Positions 9,707 to 19,106 of a stretch of DNA of 64,000 bases are shown here, piece by piece. A model generated the notes under the pieces. That model searched no databases and was not told the origin of the DNA. It worked only from the letters and a program-made list of their open reading frames with translations. Position numbers and translations under genes: made by a program. Numbering within the stretch: position 1 is the first letter of the stretch; the number at the start of each line of letters is the position of its first letter. The DNA is from Tunturiibacter empetritectus (GTDB taxonomy: Bacteria; Acidobacteriota; Terriglobia; Terriglobales; Acidobacteriaceae). The stretch covers positions 62,001-126,000 of the forward strand of contig NZ_JACHDZ010000002.1 in assembly GCF_014201375.1 (NCBI RefSeq). Reading direction: 5' to 3'.

Positions 9707-11188
9707 CTAGCACACGTGGATGACTGGAATTCCCAGCAACGCTCCTACTTTTTCAATCGTGGAAGCGAGGTGGCCCACACCAATGGCACAATGGTGTGCA
9801 GGTCCGGCTGCGCTCCATTCCGAAAGAAACCGTCGCGCTCCTATCGAAAATCGATAGCGACTATTCGTGTTGCCGATCTCGAGAGTCGGACCTGGAACCG
9901 ATTCTCCTTCGGCTACGACCAGCTTGAAACCTCTTCCAGGATCTTCGGCAAGGGACAGGAGTGTGACAGGCCCATGACGGACAGACATCTCGATCGACAG
10001 ACCACGGCCAACCTTTCCGTGATAGACAGCAAGCGATCTGACCTTAGGCTTCCCCTCCGCGATTGCTACATGTCCAGGACCGTCATGACCCATGAGCACA
10101 ACATCATCCTCAAAGTCTGTCGCATAAAACTCGCTGAACGAACCTCCCGCCCCTAAAGATGACAGGATTTTCATCGCTAGGACATTCTTAACTTCGTACT
10201 CGCCAGCAACAGGTATCCCCTTTGCGGTAAGCAGTGAAGTACCAAGAATAATGGAACTGATCGCCTGCTCATTTTCAATGTTGCCTGTTCCTTTGTGGTA
10301 GTAGGCGACCGACTTCAGCCCATGTTGCTCAACAAGCCGGTCCAGCGCAACTGAAGTCCGAGCAGCCTCGGCTATATCCGTAGGGTCACAACCATCTTGC
10401 ATCTCGAAAGCTTGTTCGAAGAGTTCAACGCGGCTCTCAATTACCTCTGCTTCCGCTTCTGCGCGTAACCTTGCGAGCTCTTCGACTTCAAGAATCTCGA
10501 TATGAACTCCAAAAACTGCGCTCAGCAGCGTAAGATCCGTATAGATATCGAGCATTCCGGAGTAGTAGTGTCCCAACAATCCAAGCCGGTTCTGTTCCAA
10601 ATCTGCCACAACCTGTGCCGCGCTGATCCAGTCGTCAACGTCCTTCCAACAGGCATCTTCTCCTTCGAGAACGCCGGTCACCTCGTGCATCTCAATCCCT
10701 GAACGGCGAAAAACATTCACGAACTCGGGGAGAGGACAAGCGGAGCAATACGCAAGCCATTCCCCTGTCATTGATTGCCTGTCAGGCAATCGGTTGAAGT
10801 TTGCGTAGTCAATCCTGCTTGTCGGTTGAAGATTAAGTACGATTAGAGGCACCTTCAGACGCCGCATCAATGGCAGCACGGTCGCTGATAGGGCATATGT
10901 TGTGATGTACAAGAAAACTATGTCAACGTCTGCCCGGCGTAGCTCGTGACTCGCTTCTAGTGCGCGATTCGGCGTATCAATAATTCCAAGATCAGTGATC
11001 TCAACGCCTGGTCTGCTTAGCCGGATGGCAACTTGGCTCATATAGCCGTCCAGTCGCCTTTTCAGTTCTGGAAACTGAGGCCAGTACGCTTCCAGTCCAA
11101 CACCGAACAATCCGACACGCAGGTTCTGTTCACTGGATACTGCAGCAAATGACGAAACTTCTAAAAGCGATGTATTTATTTTTGTCAT
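9707..11188 (-). CDS. L-fucose/L-arabinose isomerase-family protein
   Basis: 493 residues from ATG 11188. The frame is open further up, but that part lies inside the WbsX gene, and this start gives a 7-base gap. The fold markers are those of the fucose/arabinose isomerase family: an N-terminal sugar-isomerase Rossmann part (VGLFGVGLEAYWPQFPELKR), a middle part with GLLGHYYSGMLDIYTDLT, and the C-terminal VLMGHDGPGHVAIAEGKP with Glu/His typical of the metal site. Such enzymes interconvert aldoses and ketoses using Mn2+. The exact sugar is unknown. No signal peptide, so it is cytoplasmic. Placement between secreted hydrolase-like genes suggests it handles the imported sugar. Confidence 0.8.
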   Translation of the reverse strand: MTKINTSLLEVSSFAAVSSEQNLRVGLFGVGLEAYWPQFPELKRRLDGYMSQVAIRLSRPGVEITDLGIIDTPNRALEASHELRRADVDIVFLYITTYALSATVLPLMRRLKVPLIVLNLQPTSRIDYANFNRLPDRQSMTGEWLAYCSACPLPEFVNVFRRSGIEMHEVTGVLEGEDACWKDVDDWISAAQVVADLEQNRLGLLGHYYSGMLDIYTDLTLLSAVFGVHIEILEVEELARLRAEAEAEVIESRVELFEQAFEMQDGCDPTDIAEAARTSVALDRLVEQHGLKSVAYYHKGTGNIENEQAISSIILGTSLLTAKGIPVAGEYEVKNVLAMKILSSLGAGGSFSEFYATDFEDDVVLMGHDGPGHVAIAEGKPKVRSLAVYHGKVGRGLSIEMSVRHGPVTLLSLAEDPGRGFKLVVAEGESVPGPTLEIGNTNSRYRFSIGARRFLSEWSAAGPAHHCAIGVGHLASTIEKVGALLGIPVIHVC

Positions 11189-11195
11189 GAGCGAT

Positions 11196-12386
11196 TCAGG
11201 CCCCAAATACTTTCTGGATTGAATTGAGATAAGCCATCCCGTGAGTGGCGTCAGGTTCAAGATAACTACCCTCTGTCCACTCGTTCCAGGAATTAATATT
11301 TAGAATTTTTGGCTGATTTGTAAGGCCATCCATATAAACCTTTGCGTTGAGGAGACCTTGCTGAAACAGCTCCGGGGTATTGTTTACAAGGATGCTTGTA
11401 TAGGGATAGTCAGAATGCTCGAACTTGTCGCATTGGCAGGTTCGCGGGCTCGGGTCCCAACCCATACTGACGTCGGCCTCGTACGGAACTCCAAACATCG
11501 CGTTTGCTTCTTTCCAAAACCCTGGCGCAGCCCGTAACGCTGAGGCATAGTCAACCGTAGGAAAGGTATTCATCTCGAAATGGTGGAACCACGTGTAAGA
11601 CGTGACACTTTGGACGCGAAGCGCGTGAAGAAACGCCGCCGGATCGGAAATCGACTTGATACCTGCAGCGACTGCATTGAAGTAGACGTCCCTGAATCCG
11701 GCCGATCGCACCTTGGCACGAAAGCGCTCAAACGCTTCTCGGGCTATCTCGAGGCCTCCCATCCTATCCACAAGATTGGCCAGCTCGTAGATGGAAAAAT
11801 ATGGACAACCATCTACTTGAAAGTAATGATTATCCCTGAAATAATGCGTGACAATATAGTCGGTAATTCGATCGAACTCACTTGCACTATATGTCCCCTT
11901 GTAGAGAAGCGCTTTCTCCTTTTGGTCGAGCCGAGCAGGCATTAGATTGTACCAATCATGGTTAGCCCACATGATGCAGAAGCTGACGTCATTCTTATTT
12001 GCGGCGACCTGATAGCCCTCCTCAACAGCACGCTGCAGGAACGGCTTTCCCTCGTACCAGTACCAGTCAAAGATGAAATGGTTTATTCCCGCTTGATGTG
12101 CCGCTGCAGTCTTCTTCTCGAACGCAGCCGGAGTGGCCTCGTCCAGGTAGCCCCACGCAGGCTTTTTCGGTTGATCGTGTCCGGCGAACTTAGGTTCGCC
12201 CCGTTTCAGGATCTCCCACTCCGTCCAGTCCTTTCCATGCACCTCCTCGTTTCGAGGATCTACGTGAAAGTTGGGAAAATAGAACGCGCCAACGTTGTAC
12301 TTATTAGACACGGGCACATTCGGTGCAGCTCTGGCCGTCGCAGCTAAGGCACCCATCTTCATGAACTCACGTCTATCTAAATACAT
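11196..12386 (-). CDS. WbsX/GH99-like secreted protein
   Basis: 396 residues. The N terminus has a short Tat-like signal (DRREFMKMGALAATARA). The rest matches the WbsX / glycoside-hydrolase-99-like family: VGAFYFPNFHVDPRNEEVHG, KDWTEWEILKRGEPKF, HFIFDWYWYEGKPFL, ILNINSWNEWTEGSYLEPD. In GH99-type proteins the Trp/Glu-rich C-terminal motif (NEWTEG) lines the active site. Members act on mannose-containing or surface glycans, but substrate here is only inferred. It follows the TonB-receptor gene by 97 bases that contain a strong stem-loop, and precedes the isomerase gene by 7 bases, so all three are one operon. Confidence 0.82.
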   Translation of the reverse strand: MYLDRREFMKMGALAATARAAPNVPVSNKYNVGAFYFPNFHVDPRNEEVHGKDWTEWEILKRGEPKFAGHDQPKKPAWGYLDEATPAAFEKKTAAAHQAGINHFIFDWYWYEGKPFLQRAVEEGYQVAANKNDVSFCIMWANHDWYNLMPARLDQKEKALLYKGTYSASEFDRITDYIVTHYFRDNHYFQVDGCPYFSIYELANLVDRMGGLEIAREAFERFRAKVRSAGFRDVYFNAVAAGIKSISDPAAFLHALRVQSVTSYTWFHHFEMNTFPTVDYASALRAAPGFWKEANAMFGVPYEADVSMGWDPSPRTCQCDKFEHSDYPYTSILVNNTPELFQQGLLNAKVYMDGLTNQPKILNINSWNEWTEGSYLEPDATHGMAYLNSIQKVFGA

Positions 12387-12408
12387 TCAATTCTCCAATA
12401 TGGTGTCC

Positions 12409-12442
12409 ACGGCAAGCATCCTGTTCTGTAGATGCTTGCCGT
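12409..12442 (-). promoter_or_regulatory. Intercistronic 12-bp perfect stem-loop
   Basis: ACGGCAAGCATC and its exact complement GATGCTTGCCGT flank a 10-base loop between the receptor gene and the WbsX gene. There is no T-run after it on the minus strand, so it is not a normal intrinsic terminator. A likely role, inferred, is to protect the receptor mRNA 3' end or to attenuate the downstream genes so that receptor exceeds enzymes. Confidence 0.6.
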
Positions 12443-12483
12443 CGTGTCGCGGGCAATTTGCTGGTAACACTGGTCAAGCACGA

Positions 12484-15400
12484 CTAGAATATGGCCTTCA
12501 GAGACAACTGAATCACCCGCGATCCACTAACGCTAGTAACTTGACCATACGTCGGCGATGCAACGGTCTGGTTGTAAGCGGGCAGACTACCCTGCGGATG
12601 ATTCAATGCACCTAATAAATCCGCGCGAAGCTGCAAAGCCCGTACATCGCCAAAGGAGATGGTCTTCATCGCAGACGCATCCAGATTTGTGTACCGGGGC
12701 CCGATAATGTCGTTCCTGCCTGCATTACCCAGCACTCCAATGCCAGGCTGTACAAAGCAGGTTGTGTCAAACCAGTGGTTGAAGCCTCTGCTGGAAGGTG
12801 AGTTACCATTGCAAACCTGATTCGCGTACTGCAAGTGATTACCTCCGGTCTGAGAGAGGTCGTTCGCAAAGACGCTTGTCGGTGTTCCACTTTGGGCGAT
12901 AAAGATTCCGCTCACCTGCCAACCGCCGATCAGTTCACGCTTAAGTAAGTTGCTCGATTGTTTTCCGTACGGCAAATCGTAAACCCCGGACAGCTTGAAG
13001 ACGTGTGTCCGGTCGAAGTCAGCACGGCCATAGTCGAGACCTAAATTTGAAGCTAAGCGTGGTGTTTCATTATCAGTGCTGTCGTTATCAAGAGCCTTCG
13101 ACCACACGTAATTCGTATTGAATGTCAGACCATTCGAGAACCGTCGTTCAAGTTGTGCTTGGAGAGCGTTATAGTTGCCGTAGGCTACATCTGCTGCTTC
13201 CAAGACATCTCCGACATAGGCGTAGGGGCGGCGCGAGCTTATTGGAGTTATGTTTGATGGGTCAGGTGGCGTGGCTTGATTCGGATTGATCCTCTCTTGC
13301 AGGTGACTCAATTTATTGCCCAAATAAGTGATACTGGCCAGCCAATTGTTCCCGAAGGATCTTTGCACAGCAAGATTCCACTGCTGCACATTTGTTGTGG
13401 GCATATTGAGAGCTGTAGTGAAAGGCGAAAGTACGCTGCTATTGGGATTTGCAACAAACACGTTTGAGATTGCCGTCGGCGAATCGACCGCAAAAGTATT
13501 AATCTGTAAAGTGTAGTTCGGTTGGTTCGCAAGCAAGAACTGCAACTCGTTATAAAGAAAAGTGCTGTAGTAGATCCCGTAGCCACCCCGAAGAACTGTC
13601 TTATCATCGACCGAATATGCAAAGCCAAACCTTGGCGCAAAATTGAGATAGTTCTGGCGAAATGTTCCAGGATGATTGGTATTTGTTGCGACGTCATACA
13701 CGTTAGAGTGTCCGTTGTGATCGCTCGGGGACTCATAAAAATCGTAGCGAAGCCCCAGATTTAAGGTTAGCTTGGGAGTTAACTTCCAGTCATCCTGAAC
13801 ATATGGCATCACATAGACCTGCTTAAAATCTCCAGTTGTGTAACCATTTGCTCCGTATGCCTGGTTGGAAAGGCCTAATAGAAAATCGGCAACGTCTGAT
13901 CCGCCCTGCAAGTTGCTGATGCTGTGATTCGAAGTATATTGGCCGTTAAAATTTAATTGGCCATTGTTCCAAATCACCCAGGACGCATTAAAATCGATTT
14001 GACTGACATCTAATCCAACAAAGATTGAGTGCTTCCCGATCGTCTTGTTTAGTTCGTCTGTGTACTGGTAAAGATGCTGGTTAGCTCCGTCGGGAGCGAA
14101 CGCGTTACCTAATCCAGAGTGTGAAGAAAAACTAACTGTCGGAGGAAGCTCTTGGATGGTCGCAGGAGTAATAAAAGGCAAACCGAAGAGCTTACTATAC
14201 ATCTGTTGACCGGCTCCAGCTAAGGTCTCGAAAATATTGCTATGGTTGTAGCCAAAACGGGCTACATTGACCAATGTCGGACTAAACGTATGGGTTTCTT
14301 GCGCATACCCATTGGTCGCATCCTGGATGTTCTGTCCCGTAAAAAGTGACACTGCACTGAATGACGGCGTGTTAGTTGTTGGATTGTTTACTTCAATCGC
14401 ACCGTATATAGAATCTCTACTGCCTATGTTGTAGTCGAGCCGTCCCAAGTAGTCGTCAAATGTTGTCTGCGGCGTAAGGTTTTTTTGGAAGTTATTCCCA
14501 GGAATGGCGCTTCCGTTGGGAAGCGGAAAGTACGGTAAATAGTTCGTGGCAAAAGAGCTGATCCGCGGCGTGGGAATTATGTTGCCGGGAAACGGCGATA
14601 TCGTGCCTGTTGTTGGATTATAAGTATTGGGGTCGTAGATAGTGAAAGGGTCTGCTGAGAAGTCACCGCTTCGTTCCGCTGACGTTGGCACGAAAGCCTG
14701 TTGCGTGAAGCCAGTACTGCTCCTAAGGCCGGTATAGGAAAAGAAGAAGAATAGTTTATTCCGGAAGATCGGTCCCCCAATATTGACCCCGAAGTTGTTG
14801 TATCTAAGCTTAGCTTTGGTTGTACTAAAGTAATTTTTCGCGTTCAGATCATCATTCCGAAAATAATCGTACACCCTTCCATGAAAGGAGTTTGATCCAC
14901 CTTTAGTGATGATGTTGACCACAGCAGGCTGGGCAAAGCGTGCTGACGCGCCGTTCGCCTGAATACTTACCTCTTGCACGTCTTCCGGCGAGGGTTGCAG
15001 ATTTGCGGTTTTGGTTAGGAGATTGTAGTTCGTGACACCATCCTGCAAGTAGCTGGTATTCCCGTATGTCGTACCGCCGATGGTCAGACTGTTGCCTCCG
15101 GTCTGGAAAAAGTCGATGTCGCTGTTACCATTGCTGGTCGCGTAGGATTGAACATTTGGAGCAGCGGTCAGTGTGCTGAACACATCTCGACCGGCCGAGG
15201 GCAGATTTTCGATTGTTCTAGAAGAAAATGTGCTACTCACTTCATGGCTCTCGGTTTGAAGTTGAACACCGTTAGCCTGCACCTCAACCGTCTGATTGCT
15301 TCCACCCACCCCAAGCTTGAAATCTGCTCGTATTATGGCGTCAAGGGTTACTTCTACTGTAGAGACTTGGTTGGCAAAACCAGCGGCTGCGACCGTTATT

Positions 15401-15717
15401 CTGTAGGACCCCGGTTGTAGTGATGGCAGGCTATAGACACCAGAACCGTCGGTTTCCGCAACCCGTTGCAGATTAGTCTCCGTGCTAGTCACAGTGACGG
15501 AACACTTGGGAATCAAGCCGCCTGACGAATCCGTAACTGTACCAACGATCGTTCCAGAAGCCACTTGGGCTTGCAACCCTGAGCAAAGCAAAACTGCAAA
15601 AAACATCGCAGAAATGATGCAAATTAAGAGACGACGTCCGCCTTTCTCAACGGCTTTGGCCTGGGGCTGGGATTCTGACGTTATAGCTAATATTTGATGA
15701 ACTAATTGTTTTTGCAT
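12484..15717 (-). CDS. TonB-dependent outer-membrane receptor, Oar-like
   Basis: 1077 residues from ATG 15717 (AGGAGG lies 13 bases upstream, rather far; the frame is open higher up but that part is not protein-like). A signal peptide is visible (RRLLICIISAMFFAVLLCSG then LQAQ). A carboxypeptidase-regulatory-like domain follows (ASGTIVGTVTDSSGG, SYRITVAAAGF), then a plug-like region and a 22-strand-type barrel rich in aromatic strands (NKLFFFFSYTGLR, PRFGFAYSVDDKTVLRGGYG), ending in a terminal Phe. This Oar-type arrangement is expanded in acidobacteria and usually lacks a SusD partner, as here. It would import the product of the exported enzymes encoded downstream. It is divergent from chimeric regulator 2. 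Confidence 0.92.
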   Translation of the reverse strand: MQKQLVHQILAITSESQPQAKAVEKGGRRLLICIISAMFFAVLLCSGLQAQVASGTIVGTVTDSSGGLIPKCSVTVTSTETNLQRVAETDGSGVYSLPSLQPGSYRITVAAAGFANQVSTVEVTLDAIIRADFKLGVGGSNQTVEVQANGVQLQTESHEVSSTFSSRTIENLPSAGRDVFSTLTAAPNVQSYATSNGNSDIDFFQTGGNSLTIGGTTYGNTSYLQDGVTNYNLLTKTANLQPSPEDVQEVSIQANGASARFAQPAVVNIITKGGSNSFHGRVYDYFRNDDLNAKNYFSTTKAKLRYNNFGVNIGGPIFRNKLFFFFSYTGLRSSTGFTQQAFVPTSAERSGDFSADPFTIYDPNTYNPTTGTISPFPGNIIPTPRISSFATNYLPYFPLPNGSAIPGNNFQKNLTPQTTFDDYLGRLDYNIGSRDSIYGAIEVNNPTTNTPSFSAVSLFTGQNIQDATNGYAQETHTFSPTLVNVARFGYNHSNIFETLAGAGQQMYSKLFGLPFITPATIQELPPTVSFSSHSGLGNAFAPDGANQHLYQYTDELNKTIGKHSIFVGLDVSQIDFNASWVIWNNGQLNFNGQYTSNHSISNLQGGSDVADFLLGLSNQAYGANGYTTGDFKQVYVMPYVQDDWKLTPKLTLNLGLRYDFYESPSDHNGHSNVYDVATNTNHPGTFRQNYLNFAPRFGFAYSVDDKTVLRGGYGIYYSTFLYNELQFLLANQPNYTLQINTFAVDSPTAISNVFVANPNSSVLSPFTTALNMPTTNVQQWNLAVQRSFGNNWLASITYLGNKLSHLQERINPNQATPPDPSNITPISSRRPYAYVGDVLEAADVAYGNYNALQAQLERRFSNGLTFNTNYVWSKALDNDSTDNETPRLASNLGLDYGRADFDRTHVFKLSGVYDLPYGKQSSNLLKRELIGGWQVSGIFIAQSGTPTSVFANDLSQTGGNHLQYANQVCNGNSPSSRGFNHWFDTTCFVQPGIGVLGNAGRNDIIGPRYTNLDASAMKTISFGDVRALQLRADLLGALNHPQGSLPAYNQTVASPTYGQVTSVSGSRVIQLSLKAIF

Positions 15718-15933
15718 GATGCGGTTTGCGCCTCCTAATGTACTGCCTCTATACAGCAGCGCCGAATCTATTAGGCGAACAAGAGCTTGACAAGACGTAA
15801 TAGCTATATATAGTGATATTTCACGGTGCGCAATCGAACCATAGTGTGTCCGGAGGCCACATATCTCTTTTGGCGTTGTTTTAGAACCTTGGTACATTGA
15901 AAAAATTGGTCTGACCATATTTTCTGTATACTG

Positions 15934-15952
15934 AATTTCATTGATTGAAATT
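15934..15952. promoter_or_regulatory. Candidate operator, 7-5-7 palindrome AATTTCA-N5-TGAAATT
   Basis: A perfect 7-base inverted repeat with a 5-base spacer lies in the divergent region between the TonB receptor and regulator 2, directly ahead of the regulator start. The same ATTTCA-N5-TGAAAT pattern recurs at 19229-19247. IclR-type operators commonly carry GAAAT/ATTTC half-sites, so binding by the chimeric regulators is a reasonable inference. Confidence 0.5.
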
Positions 15953-15967
15953 ATGGAGCGTCCTTTT

Positions 15968-17095
15968 ATGAAACGAAGCCAGGATAATTCGTATGAGATT
16001 GAGTCAGTCGCAAGGGCTTGCCGACTTATCCGTATCCTTCAGGACGAAGGCAGCCTGCCCCTCTATGAAGTCGCCGCACGAGCGGCCTTGAGCAGACCGA
16101 CCACATTTCGCCTGCTCGCAACTCTTCATACCCACAACATTCTTACGAAGAACGCGGCACGTCGTTATAGTTTGGTCAGCAACTCACGGAAGCGTACGCG
16201 CTTCAGAATCGGCTACGCTGCACAAACCAGCGAATTCGCCTTCTCCCGAGCGGTAACTCGTGGTCTGATCGAAAGTGCAGCCAAATTAGACGTCGAGTTG
16301 ATTGTCATGGACAATCAGTACAGCCCCATGGTCGCGCTCACGAACGCCGACAAACTTCTGGCGGACGGAATCGATCTCATTATGGAGTTTCAAACCGATG
16401 CCTTGGTAGCGCCACTCATCTCCGCACGAGCGATCGAGCGAAAGGTGCCACTCATCGCGATAGAAATCCCGCATCCTAACGCCACGTTCTTTGGCGTGAA
16501 CAATTGCCAGGCAGGTTTGGTTGCTGGGCGGTATTTGGGAAAGTGGGCTGAAAAACACTGGAAGGGACGGGTCGATGAAGTTTTGTTGATAGGCTTGCCA
16601 CAAGCTGGGTCTTTGCCGGAAGCGAGACTCACTGGAAGTCTCCTAGGTATCCGAGAGGTGCTCCCTAACTTGATGGAATCGAAAATTTCTGTCATTAGTG
16701 GAAACGGCCAACTCGAAGCAAGTCGAATGGCTGTAGGCCGCCATCTCGCCTCTTCGTCTGCTAAGCGAATTCTTGTAAGCGCGATCAACGATCCCAGCGC
16801 GCTGGGCGCTTTGGCAGCATTTACAGATGCCAGTCGCCTTCAAGACTGCGTGATTGTAGGTCAAAATGGCTCCGTTGAGGCTCGTCTGGAGATGCGTAAA
16901 CCAGGCACTCGCCTCATCGGATCCGTTGGATACTTCCCTGAGAAGTATGGTGATCAACTACTTGCCCTCGCAATGAACATCCTGGAGCATCGCGATCCAG
17001 TGCCACAGGCCATATTCATAAAGCATCAATTGCTCACAGCGAGCAATTTGAAGCAATACTACGGACGCGAGACAAAGGCTTCCAAAGCAAGTTGA
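15968..17095 (+). CDS. Chimeric regulator 2: IclR-type HTH fused to LacI/RbsB-type sugar-binding domain
   Basis: 375 residues from ATG 15968, chosen because GGAG stands 9 bases upstream; ATG 15953 and TTG 15941 are in frame. Residues about 8-75 form an IclR-like winged helix (IESVARACRLIRILQDEGSL, ALSRPTTFRLLATLHTHNIL). From about residue 80 a periplasmic-binding-like ligand domain follows (FRIGYAAQTSEFAFSRAV, ADKLLADGIDLIMEFQ, KVPLIAIEIPHPNATFFGVN). It parallels regulator 1 block by block, but the two are clearly diverged. It is transcribed away from the TonB-receptor operon and sits behind the palindrome, so autoregulation and control of the receptor operon are likely. Confidence 0.85.
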   Translation: MKRSQDNSYEIESVARACRLIRILQDEGSLPLYEVAARAALSRPTTFRLLATLHTHNILTKNAARRYSLVSNSRKRTRFRIGYAAQTSEFAFSRAVTRGLIESAAKLDVELIVMDNQYSPMVALTNADKLLADGIDLIMEFQTDALVAPLISARAIERKVPLIAIEIPHPNATFFGVNNCQAGLVAGRYLGKWAEKHWKGRVDEVLLIGLPQAGSLPEARLTGSLLGIREVLPNLMESKISVISGNGQLEASRMAVGRHLASSSAKRILVSAINDPSALGALAAFTDASRLQDCVIVGQNGSVEARLEMRKPGTRLIGSVGYFPEKYGDQLLALAMNILEHRDPVPQAIFIKHQLLTASNLKQYYGRETKASKAS

Positions 17096-17243
17096 CCACC
17101 ATCACATCTGCGAACCAGTTTTATAGGACCAGGTCAAATAGTCTCATCCGTTTTACGATACATCCTATTCAACACGTCTCCAACGGGAGCGGGGCGTGTC
17201 ATAGACATGTTCGTGTTGTCGCATGTAGAAGCCAAAAGAGCGT

Positions 17244-17275
17244 TCTGAGCACTGTTGTCTCTGAGCACTGTTGTC
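17244..17275. repeat. Perfect tandem repeat, 2 x 16 bp
   Basis: The unit TCTGAGCACTGTTGTC occurs twice without a gap, and the second copy touches the stop codon of the beta-helix gene. It lies in the convergent space between that gene and regulator 2. It looks like a slippage or small duplication product; no function is evident. Confidence 0.8.
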
Positions 17276-19106
17276 ATTGATATGCAATCGAGGGCATCCA
17301 GCTAACCAACGCGCCCGAAGGTGACAGACCGCTTTGGTTCCCGACCACAAACTGAAGCGTGTCCCCCTTAGCGACGACTACAGTTGCTAAGGTCGGCACG
17401 CCGATTTGATCGTTTGCTCCGAGTGTGTACCAACTGTTGGCTGAGCCCCATACCCACCCTGGATTCGTTCCTCCGTGGTAAATCCCCACCTGCGCGGGTG
17501 TACCTGTTGAGTTCTTTAGCACCCAACCGGTCACATGTATAGTCCCAGCCTGCGGGGCGGTCCAAAAGCGCGCAGTCCAGCAGTTCGTGCAAGTGTCAGG
17601 CTGCATGTCGAAGTTGTTGATGAACGCGCCCGTGTTCCAGATCCACGTACCGGTTGCAGAGTTGTAGGTAGGAGTATTGACGAGCCACGCTGACCCATTC
17701 CAGTATTCGTAATTCCACTGGTATTGCCCTTGTGTGCCGCTGAACTGAGACAAGGAGTTATATAGACCGTTCGATCCGAAGTTAATATTGTTTGTAAGGG
17801 TCTGGTAAGCTGAGTTCGCCCGTACGACGAAACCGTTGCAACTTTGAGGTGTGTCCGAATACAAATTGTTTTGCACAGTCATCTGTGTCTGAGGGCTATA
17901 AGCGACACTGATATCTCCATAGTAGCCATATGTAGCAGTGGGATTTGCCGGCACAGTACACACTGCTTGTGTTGAATTGTCGTAGAAAGTCGAGTTGGAC
18001 ACTTCAAACTGAAAATTCGTAGAGGCCGTGCAATCTTTAAAACACAGGTTTTCAGCTCCCTCGATTCCGGCAGCTGCATTCTTGTAAAAATAATTGCCGC
18101 GCCACCGAAGTTGAGTTTCCTGATTGTCATAAACGAAGGCAGCGTTGTCGTTTGCGTTGGTAAAGGCATCGTTATATGAAAGTACGTTATTAAACGTGAC
18201 ATTTGAAGCGGCCACGAGATAAACGGCTGCTCCGCAGCGGCCATTGACATCGCCTTGTGTCCAGGAGCCGTCCGTGACTACTACGTTCTCAATGTTTGCG
18301 AACACAAAGCAATCGCTAAAATTGGATGCCGTGACGTTCTTCATCAATACATTTTGTTGAGCATTAGGATATCCATTGTTTACCTGTTGTGCGTTTGCAT
18401 AGCCCGCGGTCAGGTAGATCGCACCAGCCTTAGAGATGGTAATGTTTGAAAAGGTTATGCCACTGATCACGTATTGATTGCTGGCAATCAATGTGGGAGG
18501 ATTTGTGTTCATTCCGTCGATTAGAATCGCGGAAACGGTCCCTGCCATATCGTGAATATTAAGATTCTGTAGAACTAAGCCTTGATTACCCAATTGGCTA
18601 AAGTTAATATGAATTCCGTTCAGACCTCCTGTCATTGACAGATTCGTTATCGTCCAAAAAGATGGATTTATCAGGGAAACTGCCGAAAGTTGCGAGCCCG
18701 GATTTATCACTGGGTAGTTCGTCGAACAGGAGCTCGCTGGATAGCAACCAAGAATAACCGGATTACCGCTGGCACCGTTACCTAAAGGAGCGATTTGCGA
18801 TGCCCAGCTACCTCCGGACTGGAGCAGGATCTGGTCTCCCTGACTAAACGTGCTTCCATTTACATTTGTGAAGTCACACCAGGGTGCAGTTGAGCTAGTG
18901 CCCGCGTTTGCGTTGCTGCATCCTGTATTACTTATGTAATAGAGTGTATTACTAGGATAAACTGTAGCGAACGCGCTGTCGCTTGCAAGTAAAAGCATTA
19001 CGGCTGCGGCGAAAATAACAAGAATATTGACATCTAACTGCGCCACTTTTTTCGGGCGGATGTCACTTTTTTCATGAGCGCATAAAGGGAGGATAAATCG
19101 TTGCAT
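17274..19106 (-). CDS. Secreted right-handed beta-helix protein
   Basis: 610 residues from ATG 19106, which has AGAGGA upstream. An N-terminal signal (ILVIFAAAVMLLLASDSAFA) predicts export. Residues 45-430 show the Asn/Ile/Val-rich coils of a parallel beta-helix (WTITNLSMTGGLNGIHI, LVLQNLNIHDMAGTVSAI, VLMKNVTASNFSDCFVF), as in pectate-lyase-like and other polysaccharide-acting proteins. The last 150 residues are a separate beta-domain (FWTAPQAGTIHVTGWVLKN). Several Cys pairs near residues 55-130 may form disulfides. Its substrate is unknown. A palindrome like that ahead of regulator 2 lies 123 bases upstream, so it probably belongs to the same regulon. Confidence 0.8.
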   Translation of the reverse strand: MQRFILPLCAHEKSDIRPKKVAQLDVNILVIFAAAVMLLLASDSAFATVYPSNTLYYISNTGCSNANAGTSSTAPWCDFTNVNGSTFSQGDQILLQSGGSWASQIAPLGNGASGNPVILGCYPASSCSTNYPVINPGSQLSAVSLINPSFWTITNLSMTGGLNGIHINFSQLGNQGLVLQNLNIHDMAGTVSAILIDGMNTNPPTLIASNQYVISGITFSNITISKAGAIYLTAGYANAQQVNNGYPNAQQNVLMKNVTASNFSDCFVFANIENVVVTDGSWTQGDVNGRCGAAVYLVAASNVTFNNVLSYNDAFTNANDNAAFVYDNQETQLRWRGNYFYKNAAAGIEGAENLCFKDCTASTNFQFEVSNSTFYDNSTQAVCTVPANPTATYGYYGDISVAYSPQTQMTVQNNLYSDTPQSCNGFVVRANSAYQTLTNNINFGSNGLYNSLSQFSGTQGQYQWNYEYWNGSAWLVNTPTYNSATGTWIWNTGAFINNFDMQPDTCTNCWTARFWTAPQAGTIHVTGWVLKNSTGTPAQVGIYHGGTNPGWVWGSANSWYTLGANDQIGVPTLATVVVAKGDTLQFVVGNQSGLSPSGALVSWMPSIAYQ

